Source: Anaerococcus sp. (lineage in GTDB: Bacteria; Bacillota; Clostridia; Tissierellales; Peptoniphilaceae). From it: a stretch of DNA of 10,495 nt. Position numbers and translations under genes: made by a program. Below, piece after piece: positions 1-7,437 of this stretch. The stretch lies in NCBI GenBank assembly GCA_030825745.1, contig JAPJPH010000017.1, positions 1-10,495 of the forward strand. Reading direction: 5' to 3'. The notes under the pieces are model-generated. The model was given only the letters and a program-made list of their open reading frames with translations, was not told the origin of the DNA and ran no database searches. The first letter of the stretch is position 1; each line of letters begins with the position of its first letter.

Positions 1-875
1 GAACTAAGGAAGTTAAACTAGAAGATGAGGATTATATTAGTCCAAAATTAACTAGTGATTCTGAAAAATTAAAAGAAATTTTAAATGATGGGAAAGACTT
101 ATTAAATACTGAAATCTCTTTTGCCTTTAATGGCTATGATATAAAACTAGCCAAGGATGATTTAATATCTTTATATGATCAAACAGAAGATGGATTTATA
201 TTAAATATGGATTATCTAGCAGAGTATGTTAGCAATATAGCTGATATGACTGATACCTATGGAATAGATAGGAAATTTAATGCAACAGGTGTTGGAGAAA
301 TCACCGTAAATCCCGGAGTATATGGATTTATCCTAGATCAAGAGCAAATGCAAAATAAAATAGCTACTGCTTTAGATGAAAGAAAAAGTACAGAAATAGA
401 GCCTAGTTACGAGAGATATGGATATGATAGGTATGAGGATGGTTCTGACTTAGGAGATACCTATGTAGAAGTAGACTTATCTAGACAGCATATTTGGTTT
501 TATAAACAAGGATCATTGATCCTAGAAAGTGACTTTGTATCTGGTATTCCAAATGATGGATGGTCAACTAATAAGGGTGTTGGTTCTATTTTAGACAAGC
601 AAACCAATGCCAAATTAAGGGGTATTGACTTTGATGGAAGCGATTATGAAACTCCAGTTAATTATTGGATCCCTATAGGATGGGATGCTGAAGGATTCCA
701 CGATGCTTCATGGAGATCATCCTTTGGAGGAAGTATATACTTAAGCTCTGGAAGCCATGGATGTTTAAACCTACCGCCATCAGTAGCAGGAGAACTTTTT
801 GAAAATGTAGAAGTTGGAACACCAGTAGTTGTATATGAGTCTAGTACTGACTACGCTCCACCAATGGCTTATTGA
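1..875 (+). CDS. L,D-transpeptidase (YkuD domain), 5' end outside window
   Basis: The reading frame beginning at base 3 is open from the window edge to the TGA at 873-875, giving 290 visible residues; the ATG at 207 is internal, because the codons before it continue a recognisable domain. Residues about 13-130 look like a PG_binding_4 (peptidoglycan-binding) domain. From about residue 153 a YkuD catalytic domain begins (VEVDLSRQHIWFY) and ends with the active-site signature SHGCLN, where the nucleophilic cysteine is visible residue 254 (codon 762-764); a histidine in GFHDASWR lies upstream as usual for the fold. Enzymes of this family form 3-3 cross-links or anchor proteins in peptidoglycan outside the membrane. 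The N-terminal membrane anchor expected for the family would lie upstream of the window. The gene ends 8 nt before ecfA1, so the two are probably cotranscribed. Function is confident; substrate and exact start are not. Confidence 0.92.
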   Translation, partial: TKEVKLEDEDYISPKLTSDSEKLKEILNDGKDLLNTEISFAFNGYDIKLAKDDLISLYDQTEDGFILNMDYLAEYVSNIADMTDTYGIDRKFNATGVGEITVNPGVYGFILDQEQMQNKIATALDERKSTEIEPSYERYGYDRYEDGSDLGDTYVEVDLSRQHIWFYKQGSLILESDFVSGIPNDGWSTNKGVGSILDKQTNAKLRGIDFDGSDYETPVNYWIPIGWDAEGFHDASWRSSFGGSIYLSSGSHGCLNLPPSVAGELFENVEVGTPVVVYESSTDYAPPMAY

Positions 876-883
876 GATATATT

Positions 884-1708
884 ATGATAAAGATAGAAAA
901 TTTAACTTATGCTTACCCAACAAATGAAGATCAAAAAGAAAATAAATTAGCCTTAGATAACTTATCTATAGATATAAATAAGGGCGAATTTATCGCAATC
1001 TTAGGTCATAATGGATCTGGAAAGTCTACCTTGGGTAAGCTTTTAAATGCCCAAATAGTACCAGATTCTGGGGACATATGGGTAGATGATATAAATAGTA
1101 AAGATAGTGAAAGAATTTGGGATATAAGAGAAAAATGCTCAATGGTATTTCAAAATCCAGATAACCAAATGGTAGCTACAACAGTTGAAGAAGAAGTAGC
1201 TTTTGGAGTAGAAAACTTGGCGATAAAAAATCCTCAATTAAGGCAGAGAGTAGATAATGCCCTAGAACTTGTGGGGATGAGTGATTATAAGAAGAGAAAC
1301 CCTAGTGAGCTTTCTGGGGGTCAGAAACAAAGAGTTTCTATAGCTGGTGTAATAGCTATGCTTTCAGATTATATAATCTTTGATGAACCAACTGCCATGC
1401 TAGATCCCAAGGGTAGAAAAGATGTTATTAAACTTGTCAAGGATTTAAATGAAAAATATAACAAGACAATTATCTATATAACCCACTATATGGAAGAGGC
1501 TGTCTTAGCTGATAAAATAGTGGTTTTAGATAAGGGTAAGAAGGCCTTAGAAGGATCTGCTAGAGAGGTTTTTTCTAATGTTTCAAAAATGAAAGAATTA
1601 TCATTAACAGTTCCACAAGTAACAGAAATTGCTTATGAGCTAAAAAAAGAGGGTGTTTATAACAAAGACTTACCCCTTAATGTAGAGGAGTTTTTAGCTA
1701 GGATATGA
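884..1708 (+). CDS. ecfA1: ECF transporter ATPase subunit EcfA1
   Basis: 274-residue ABC ATPase of the energy-coupling factor module, which hydrolyses ATP on the cytoplasmic side to drive vitamin/cofactor uptake through exchangeable S subunits. All motifs are intact: Walker A GHNGSGKST at 41-49, Q-loop FQNPDNQ typical of EcfA, signature LSGGQ at 143-147, Walker B IIFDEP with D167 and catalytic E168, and switch histidine H201. I chose ATG 884 because the protein then starts MIKIENLTYAY like its family; a TTG at 872 overlapping the upstream stop would add four residues but has no Shine-Dalgarno sequence. The ATG itself has only a weak GAG upstream, so translation is probably coupled to the L,D-transpeptidase gene. 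It overlaps ecfA2 by ATGA, and the pair followed by ecfT identifies it as A1 rather than a stand-alone ABC protein. Confidence 0.95.
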   Translation: MIKIENLTYAYPTNEDQKENKLALDNLSIDINKGEFIAILGHNGSGKSTLGKLLNAQIVPDSGDIWVDDINSKDSERIWDIREKCSMVFQNPDNQMVATTVEEEVAFGVENLAIKNPQLRQRVDNALELVGMSDYKKRNPSELSGGQKQRVSIAGVIAMLSDYIIFDEPTAMLDPKGRKDVIKLVKDLNEKYNKTIIYITHYMEEAVLADKIVVLDKGKKALEGSAREVFSNVSKMKELSLTVPQVTEIAYELKKEGVYNKDLPLNVEEFLARI

Positions 1709-2568
1709 AGATAGAATTAAAAAATGTAGATTATATATACAATGAAGGGCTTAGCAATGAAGTTTATGCATTAAAAGATGTAAACCTAACTATAAACTCA
1801 CATGAGGTTATAGGCCTAATTGGTCAAACAGGCTCTGGAAAATCATCCCTAGTTCAACTATTAAATGGTCTTTTAATACCTAGCAAGGGAGATTGTATCA
1901 TAGCAGATATAAACTCTAAGGATAGGAAAAGAAGAAAAGAAGCTAGGTTTAAGGTTGGTCTAGTATTTCAATATCCAGAAAACCAACTTTTTGAAGAAAC
2001 TATAGAAAAAGACATAGCCTTTGGACCAAAAAACATGGGTCTTTCAGATGAAGAAGTAAATAAGAAAGTAAGAGCAGCCTTTGCTAAGGTAGGGCTTGAT
2101 TATGAAACTTATAAGGACCTATCACCCTTTGAGCTATCAGGTGGTCAGCAAAGAAGGGTAGCTGTTGCAGGTATTTTGTCAATGGAGCCTAAGGTTTTGG
2201 TCTTAGATGAACTAACAGCTGGTCTTGACCCAAGTGGTCGTGATGAAATATTTTCTGAAATCATGAAATTATATGATAATGATCCTGAGCTAAGCATAGT
2301 TCTAGTTAGCCACTCTATGGAAGATGTTGCCGAATATGTAGATAGGGTAGTGGTTATGCATGAAGGAGAAATATTTTCTGATAAGTCAACCTATGATACA
2401 TTTACAAAAACTGATCTTGAATCAATTGGACTAGATTATCCACAGGTGACAAAGTTTATGAGAGAATATAAAAAAATAAACCCAAAAGTTAGGGATGATA
2501 TCTATAAGATAAGTGATGCAGTAGAAGAATTAGAGAAAGTTTTGAGGGATACAGATGGCAAACATTAG
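1705..2568 (+). CDS. ecfA2: ECF transporter ATPase subunit EcfA2
   Basis: 287-residue ABC ATPase, partner of EcfA1 in the heterodimeric motor of an ECF transporter. Visible motifs: Walker A GQTGSGKSS at 40-48, Q-loop FQYPENQLFEET (the YPE form is characteristic of EcfA2), signature LSGGQ at 144-148, Walker B with D168 and catalytic E169, and switch histidine H203. One oddity is that the usual DEPTAGLDP after Walker B reads DELTAGLDP (leucine 170, codon CTA), one base away from a proline codon. The start ATG overlaps the ecfA1 stop as ATGA, and the 3' end overlaps ecfT by 14 nt, so the three subunits are translationally coupled. A C-terminal region after about residue 235 matches the extra domain that EcfA proteins use for dimerisation (family knowledge). 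Confidence 0.95.
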   Translation: MKIELKNVDYIYNEGLSNEVYALKDVNLTINSHEVIGLIGQTGSGKSSLVQLLNGLLIPSKGDCIIADINSKDRKRRKEARFKVGLVFQYPENQLFEETIEKDIAFGPKNMGLSDEEVNKKVRAAFAKVGLDYETYKDLSPFELSGGQQRRVAVAGILSMEPKVLVLDELTAGLDPSGRDEIFSEIMKLYDNDPELSIVLVSHSMEDVAEYVDRVVVMHEGEIFSDKSTYDTFTKTDLESIGLDYPQVTKFMREYKKINPKVRDDIYKISDAVEELEKVLRDTDGKH

Positions 2569-3349
2569 TATAGGTCAGTACCTCCCATTTGATACTTTTA
2601 TCCATAGGTTAGATCCTAGGGTTAAAATTGTGGGAGTATTTTTATATATAATAACCATATTTTTTGTAGATGATTTTATAACCTTTATCCCCTTCATAAT
2701 TTTATTAATAGCAATGTTAACAGTTGCAAAGATACCATTAAAGTCAGTGTTAAAATCACTAAGGCCCTTGCTTTTAATAATAATTATAACAGGTCTTATA
2801 AATTTAATTACAACACCTGGTAATGTTGTATTTGAATTTTCATTTATTAAAATAACTGACCAAGGGATATATAGGACAGCCTTCACTATATTAAGACTTA
2901 TCCTAATAATATTATCCACATCAGTACTAACCTATACAACCTCCCCTATGCAGTTAACCTATGGGCTAGAGAAGTTATTTTCTCCCTTAAAGAGGTTTGG
3001 ATTTCCAGCTAGCGAACTTGCCATGATGATAAGCATATCACTTAGGTTTATTCCAACCTTATTTGATGAGGCTCAAAAAATAAAGATGGCTCAGATGGCT
3101 AGGGGTGCTGACTTTGAATCTGGTAATATTTTTCAAAGAGCAACCAGCATGATCCCCCTCCTAGTTCCTCTTTTCATCAACTCTTTTAAAAGGAGTGATG
3201 ATCTTGCAACTGCTATGGAGGCTAGGATGTATAGGATTGGTAGTGAAAGAACTAGATTAAATGAAATAAATATGAAAAAAGTAGATTGGATAAGCATTGG
3301 CTTATTTACTGCTTTTTGTATCATAATAATAACCATACATTTTATATGA
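2555..3349 (+). CDS. ecfT: ECF transporter transmembrane subunit EcfT
   Basis: 264-residue integral membrane protein that couples the EcfA1/EcfA2 ATPases to substrate-binding S subunits. The N-terminal YLPFDTFIHRLDPRVK is typical of EcfT, and several strongly hydrophobic stretches follow (around residues 24-60, 72-86 and 108-128, with a last one at the C-terminus). The cytoplasmic coupling helices carry the two family motifs: ARG at 182-184 and, in the second position, ARM at 223-225 (AMEARMYR), where many homologues have ARG. The start ATG is preceded by GAGGG (2544-2548) with a 6-nt spacer inside ecfA2. The TGA stop overlaps the truA start as ATGA. No S-component gene is present next to it, which suits a shared (group II) module serving several S proteins encoded elsewhere. 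Confidence 0.95.
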   Translation: MANISIGQYLPFDTFIHRLDPRVKIVGVFLYIITIFFVDDFITFIPFIILLIAMLTVAKIPLKSVLKSLRPLLLIIIITGLINLITTPGNVVFEFSFIKITDQGIYRTAFTILRLILIILSTSVLTYTTSPMQLTYGLEKLFSPLKRFGFPASELAMMISISLRFIPTLFDEAQKIKMAQMARGADFESGNIFQRATSMIPLLVPLFINSFKRSDDLATAMEARMYRIGSERTRLNEINMKKVDWISIGLFTAFCIIIITIHFI

Positions 3350-4089
3350 TTAAAAATATTTTAGTTGAAATAGCCTTTGATGGTTCAAACTTTAGCGGTT
3401 TTCAAATACAAAAGTCATATAGGAGTGTTGAAAAAGAGCTCCTAGATGCCCTAATAAAGGTTACAGATGATAAAGAAATTAGGATAATCTCATGTGGAAG
3501 AACAGATGCTGGCGTCCATGCAAAAAGTTTATACTTTAATTTTCTAACAAATAGTAAAATTAGACCAGATACATTTAAATATCATATAAATCCTTACTTG
3601 CCTGATGATATTATTGCCCTTGATAGTAGAGAAGTTGATCTAAATTTTCATGCTAGATTTAATTGTAGGGCAAAAACTTATAAGTATATAATATCTAGGC
3701 AAAAAGATATGCATCCAATATATAGAAATTATAAAGAAAATATCACCTACAGCTTAGATCTAGGCTTACTACAAGAAGGTCTTGATATATTAAAGGGTGA
3801 GCATGATTTTAGATTATTTATGTACCAAGATCCTGATATAAAAATAAATACTGTTAGAAAAATAGATGATGCTTATTTTAAAATTAGAGAAGATGATCTT
3901 GAAATTTACTTTAAGGCAGAGAGCTTTTTGCACAATCAAGTTAGGATAATGACAGGATCATTGATAGAACTAGCTAGGGGGAAAATTACCCTTAAGGAGT
4001 TTTTGAAATTTTTTGATAAGGACTATAACAAAAGAGCCAATCCATCTCTTAAGGCAGGGGGCCTATATTTATGGAGGATAGAATATTGA
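3346..4089 (+). CDS. truA: tRNA pseudouridine(38-40) synthase TruA
   Basis: 247-residue enzyme that converts uridines 38-40 of the tRNA anticodon arm to pseudouridine. It begins MIKNILVEIAFDGSNFSGFQ, the usual TruA opening, and has the catalytic-loop motif GRTDAGVHA with the catalytic aspartate at D54; FNCRAKTYKY and FLHNQVRIMTG in the middle and the C-terminal GGLYLWRIEY are also typical. Length agrees with the family. ATG 3346 was chosen because it overlaps the ecfT stop (ATGA) and gives a canonical N-terminus; a TTG at 3286 would add 20 residues encoded within ecfT and has no support. ecfA1-ecfA2-ecfT-truA is the order seen in many Firmicutes, but there it usually sits among ribosomal protein genes, which are absent on both sides here. 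Confidence 0.97.
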   Translation: MIKNILVEIAFDGSNFSGFQIQKSYRSVEKELLDALIKVTDDKEIRIISCGRTDAGVHAKSLYFNFLTNSKIRPDTFKYHINPYLPDDIIALDSREVDLNFHARFNCRAKTYKYIISRQKDMHPIYRNYKENITYSLDLGLLQEGLDILKGEHDFRLFMYQDPDIKINTVRKIDDAYFKIREDDLEIYFKAESFLHNQVRIMTGSLIELARGKITLKEFLKFFDKDYNKRANPSLKAGGLYLWRIEY

Positions 4090-4481
4090 AAGATATAGAT
4101 TTTAAAAAAGAAATTTATGTATTAGTAACTTTGATATTTTTATGTCTACTTAATATATACCTAAAAGAAGATATGCTGACTTTTTATCTAATAATAGCAA
4201 GTGGGATCTTATATCTTATTTCAATTTATATAAATAAAAATAAGCTAAAGGTAAGTAGACTTATTTTTAATTTATTTATATGCTTATTAAATGTAATAAG
4301 TCTAGCTTTTGTGATACAATATTTATTAGATATGAGTATAGAAAAAAATCTAGCTTCAATTATTCTAAAATCTAGTATAGATAATCCTTACTCAATTTTT
4401 TATATAATATGGATACTAGTTTTTACTAGTATAATTATCCTAATTATGAATATAGGTGGAAGAAATTATGCAAGAAAATAA
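4071..4481 (+). CDS. Hypothetical four-helix membrane protein
   Basis: I do not recognise this 136-residue protein. It has four clear hydrophobic segments at about residues 15-31, 35-54, 64-86 and 107-128, separated by short charged loops, with a lysine-rich loop (NKNKLK) between helices 2 and 3 and a basic C-terminus (GGRNYARK). It has no cysteine-rich, catalytic or nucleotide-binding motif. The start is uncertain: ATG 4071 lies within truA with a weak G-rich stretch upstream, while an in-frame TTG at 4086 overlaps the truA stop (TTGA) and has a strong GGAGG at 4073-4077, 8 nt ahead; the latter would give 131 residues. Its 3' end overlaps the next gene, which encodes a single-pass membrane protein, so the two may act together at the membrane. 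Coding is supported by a continuous hydrophobic pattern and operonic overlap at both ends. Confidence 0.72.
   Translation: MEDRILKDIDFKKEIYVLVTLIFLCLLNIYLKEDMLTFYLIIASGILYLISIYINKNKLKVSRLIFNLFICLLNVISLAFVIQYLLDMSIEKNLASIILKSSIDNPYSIFYIIWILVFTSIIILIMNIGGRNYARK
4073..4077 (+). promoter_or_regulatory. Shine-Dalgarno GGAGG inside the 3' end of truA
   Basis: GGAGG lies 8 nt before an in-frame TTG (4086) that overlaps the truA TGA. It is better placed for that TTG than any site is for ATG 4071, so it may define the true start of the small membrane protein. Confidence 0.45.
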
Positions 4482-5610
4482 CAATAATAAAAAAAATAAT
4501 AGCCAAGAAAATAAAAAGGCAAAAAAAGATATCAAACTTCCAGATAAAAAAATCTTGATAGGTATCCTAGCTATAGTAGTTATAGCAATAATTGCCTTGG
4601 CTTTTAAAAACAACAAGGTCAATTTAAAGGGTAAAAATGCAAGCTCAAAAGAGATAGATGATAATTCCTATAATCAGTCGAGAATATATAGGGTTGACTT
4701 AAACCAAATTAATTCAATTGATTTTGACTTATCTACAAGTGATGTTAGAATCCAAAGATCAAATACTAACCCTTATGTTGAGTATACAGTTTTATTTAAG
4801 GGTGAAGAAAATGTATATGATATGGATATTGGCTTTAAAGATGGAGTTCTTAGTCTTAAAAATAAGGTTTCTGGTGATAAGCTCTACATGAAAGATAAGA
4901 TTCCAATAGTCAGGATCTTCTTGCCTCAAACTGGATCCTTAGATCAAATAAAAGGAAACATTGCAGCTGGTGATGTAAAAATTAGTGATCTTGAAGTAAA
5001 AGATTTCAATTTAAACCTAAAAAGTGGATCTATAAGTATAGATAACTCATTTTTTACAGGAAATATTATAAATGAAGCTGGGCCAATAAATTTAAGTAAA
5101 ACAGAAATCAAAAATACAAACCTAAAGACAAATGTTGGAAATATAAATATTGTTGATTCTAAGCTTGGAAATAAACTAAACTTTGAAACTCAAACTGGTG
5201 ATATTATAATTGATTGTGATAAAACTATAGATAACTATGATATTGATGCCAGGTTAAATGTAGGTAATTTTATCCTTGGAAATAGATCATATAGGAATAT
5301 TACCGATGGATTTACAAGTGAGAATGAGGGCAAGTATAAAATCAGCCTAATAACAAAAATAGGAGATGTCATCTTTAATAGGGGCGAGGGTGCTAAAGTA
5401 GATGAGACTGAGTATATAACTAATGATAAAGGTCCAAATGATAGCGATGATCAAGAAAGTAAGCCTGAAATAGAAGATACTGAAACTCCTGATGAAGATA
5501 TTAAAGAAAATAAAGATTCAAATACTCAATCTTTAGAAAGTGAAAGCTCAAATGAGGATTCTAACTTAAAAGATGAAAATAATATAGATACAGAAAATGA
5601 AAATAATTAA
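4468..5610 (+). CDS. Membrane-anchored DUF4097-like beta-repeat protein with acidic tail
   Basis: 380-residue protein with a Lys/Asn-rich cytoplasmic N-terminus (1-28), one transmembrane helix (29-46), an extracellular region of repeated short beta-strand units (about 75-308) resembling the DUF4097 'putative adhesin' fold (for example SGSISIDNSFF, VGNINIVDS, TGDIIIDCD, IGDVIFN), and a low-complexity acidic tail (311-380; 26 of 70 residues are Asp/Glu, the rest mostly Ser, Asn and Thr). The positively charged N-terminus predicts N-in topology with the repeats outside. ATG 4468 is preferred over GTG 4456 because AGGTGGA (4454-4460) sits 7 nt ahead of it. The gene overlaps its upstream neighbour by 14 nt and its stop codon lies in the stem of a terminator. 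DUF4097-type repeats occur in envelope-stress proteins such as LiaG; a similar role here is only inference. There is no LPXTG-type sorting signal. Confidence 0.8.
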   Translation: MQENNNNKKNNSQENKKAKKDIKLPDKKILIGILAIVVIAIIALAFKNNKVNLKGKNASSKEIDDNSYNQSRIYRVDLNQINSIDFDLSTSDVRIQRSNTNPYVEYTVLFKGEENVYDMDIGFKDGVLSLKNKVSGDKLYMKDKIPIVRIFLPQTGSLDQIKGNIAAGDVKISDLEVKDFNLNLKSGSISIDNSFFTGNIINEAGPINLSKTEIKNTNLKTNVGNINIVDSKLGNKLNFETQTGDIIIDCDKTIDNYDIDARLNVGNFILGNRSYRNITDGFTSENEGKYKISLITKIGDVIFNRGEGAKVDETEYITNDKGPNDSDDQESKPEIEDTETPDEDIKENKDSNTQSLESESSNEDSNLKDENNIDTENENN

Positions 5611-5633
5611 GCGTTTTGCTTAATTATTTTTTT
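5601..5633 (+). terminator. Intrinsic terminator of the ecf-truA operon
   Basis: A perfect 12-bp inverted repeat, AAATAATTAAGC (5601-5612) and GCTTAATTATTT (5618-5629), encloses a GTTTT loop and runs into seven T residues (5627-5633). The stop codon of the DUF4097-like gene (5608-5610) is inside the 5' arm. The stem is AT-rich but long, so termination may be partial. The recQ ribosome-binding site begins at the very next base. Confidence 0.85.
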
Positions 5634-5639
5634 GGAAGG
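5634..5639 (+). promoter_or_regulatory. Ribosome-binding site of recQ, abutting terminator
   Basis: GGAAGG lies 4 nt before ATG 5644 and decides that start over an in-frame TTG at 5632, which falls inside the terminator T-run. No space is left between terminator and ribosome-binding site for a promoter. Confidence 0.75.
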
Positions 5640-5643
5640 TTAT

Positions 5644-7437
5644 ATGAAAGAACAGTTAAAAGCTAAGTTAAAAAAATACTTCGGTTATGATTCTTTTAGA
5701 GAGGGTCAAAGCGATATAATAGAAAATATTTTAGCTGATAGAGATACTCTAGCAATTCTTCCTACAGGAGGGGGTAAGTCAATTTGTTATCAGCTACCTG
5801 CCCTAATAAAGGATGGGATATGCCTGGTTATATCACCACTAATATCTTTAATGAAAGATCAAGTAGATTCTCTTACAGAAGATGGAATAAAGGCAGGATT
5901 GATTAATTCTCAATTAAGTACTGATCAGTATAGAAATATTCTATCATCAATTAAAAAGGGTGATATCAAGATTTTATATATATCTCCAGAAAGAATAGAA
6001 AATGAATTTTTCAGGGAATTTATAAAAGATGTTGATATATCATTTGTAGCTGTAGATGAGGCCCACTGTATATCCCAGTGGGGCCATGATTTTAGACCCT
6101 CATATAAACTTATACCAAGCCTAAGAGAAGTTCTTCCTAATGTTCAAATAGCTGCTTTTACGGCAACTGCTACTGATGAAGTCAAAGAAGATATAATATC
6201 TAACCTAAAGCTTCATGATCCCTTTATTAAAATAACAGGCTTTGATAGAGAAAATCTCACTTTTATTGTAAAAAAGCCTAGTAATAAGCTAGATTATATA
6301 TATGACTACCTTAAAAATAACCAAGATGATTCAATAATAATCTATGCATCTACTAGAAAAAAAGTAGACAACCTATATGAAAATTTAAAAAAAGCTGGAT
6401 TTAAGATAGGAAGATACCATGCAGGATTAACCAATGAAAAAAGAAAGAAGGCCCAAGAAGACTTTATTTATGAGAAAGTAAATATAATAGTAGCAACCAA
6501 TGCTTTTGGTATGGGCATAGATAAGTCAAATGTAAGAGCAGTTATTCACTATAATATGCCCAAGGATATGGAGTCTTATTATCAAGAAGCAGGAAGGGCA
6601 GGTAGAGATTTTCTAGATGCCAAATGCATCCTCCTATATTCTGCCCAAGATATAATAATAAACAAACACCTAATAAATCTAGGAAATAACCCGGTATATA
6701 AGAATTACCAGCTTAGAAAATTACAAAGTATGATAAATTATGTAAATACTACAGGGTGTCTGAGGGCCTATATCCTAAATTATTTTGGTCAAAGTGCTGA
6801 TGATACTTGTGATAATTGTACAAATTGTTTATCTGATATAAAAAAAGAAGATGCTACTATAAATGCTCAAAAAATAATTTCATGCATATATAGGTTGGGG
6901 CAAAGATATGGGTCAAAAACTATAATAGATTGTCTAAAAGGATCAAATAACAAAAATTCTAGGGATAAAAAGTTAAGTGCAGTATCTACATTTGGAATAA
7001 TGAAAGATTCTGATGAAAAATATATTAGGGATTTAATCGCTACATTAATAGCAGATGGCTATATTAAGGTATCTGGTGATAGGTACCCTATACTAAAATT
7101 AACCGAAAATTCAAAAAAGATTTTATTTGATCAAAAAAAGGTAATGGTAAATATTAGACAAGAGAAAAAACAAAAGAAGGCTAAACATATATATCAAGCT
7201 GATGGATATGATGAAAAACTATTTAACCACCTTAAAAAAGTTAGGTTAAAGCTCTCAAAATCTAGAAATATACCTCCGTTTATAGTATTTTCAGATGCCT
7301 CATTAAAAGAAATGGCTACAAAACTTCCAAAGACAGAAGAAGATTTTTTAAAGGTCAAGGGAGTAGGAGATAAAAAACTCATCCAGTATGGAGATATATT
7401 TATAGCAGAGATAAAAGAATATTTAAATAGCAATTAA
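5644..7437 (+). CDS. recQ: ATP-dependent DNA helicase RecQ
   Basis: 597-residue 3'-5' superfamily 2 DNA helicase acting in recombination and replication-fork repair. All parts are present in order: motif 0 FREGQ (18-22), Walker A PTGGGKS (40-46), DEAH box (138-141) followed by the aromatic-rich CISQWGHDFRP loop, motif III FTATAT, motif V ATNAFGMGIDK, motif VI QEAGRAGRD (314-322) with arginine fingers, a zinc site of C372, C389, C392 and C395, a winged-helix region, and a C-terminal HRDC domain (about 522-597; LKVKGVGDKKLIQYG). Length matches full-length bacterial RecQ. The gene converges with asnA across a shared hairpin. Its promoter is not evident: the spacer upstream is filled by a terminator, so expression may depend on read-through or a promoter inside the upstream gene. 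Confidence 0.97.
   Translation: MKEQLKAKLKKYFGYDSFREGQSDIIENILADRDTLAILPTGGGKSICYQLPALIKDGICLVISPLISLMKDQVDSLTEDGIKAGLINSQLSTDQYRNILSSIKKGDIKILYISPERIENEFFREFIKDVDISFVAVDEAHCISQWGHDFRPSYKLIPSLREVLPNVQIAAFTATATDEVKEDIISNLKLHDPFIKITGFDRENLTFIVKKPSNKLDYIYDYLKNNQDDSIIIYASTRKKVDNLYENLKKAGFKIGRYHAGLTNEKRKKAQEDFIYEKVNIIVATNAFGMGIDKSNVRAVIHYNMPKDMESYYQEAGRAGRDFLDAKCILLYSAQDIIINKHLINLGNNPVYKNYQLRKLQSMINYVNTTGCLRAYILNYFGQSADDTCDNCTNCLSDIKKEDATINAQKIISCIYRLGQRYGSKTIIDCLKGSNNKNSRDKKLSAVSTFGIMKDSDEKYIRDLIATLIADGYIKVSGDRYPILKLTENSKKILFDQKKVMVNIRQEKKQKKAKHIYQADGYDEKLFNHLKKVRLKLSKSRNIPPFIVFSDASLKEMATKLPKTEEDFLKVKGVGDKKLIQYGDIFIAEIKEYLNSN

Noticed and set aside
207..209. ATG that could begin the L,D-transpeptidase
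   Set aside because: The frame is open back to the window edge and the 68 upstream codons continue the PG_binding_4-like domain, so the gene is cut by the window rather than starting here.
2575..2919. Minus-strand open frame opposite ecfT
   Set aside because: It is the complement of hydrophobic ecfT codons, with no ribosome-binding site and no recognisable domain.
4456..4458. GTG start for the DUF4097-like protein
   Set aside because: It overlaps the AGGTGGA ribosome-binding site that serves ATG 4468, which is the better start.
5632..5634. TTG start for recQ
   Set aside because: It lies in the terminator T-run with no ribosome-binding site; GGAAGG is correctly spaced for ATG 5644.
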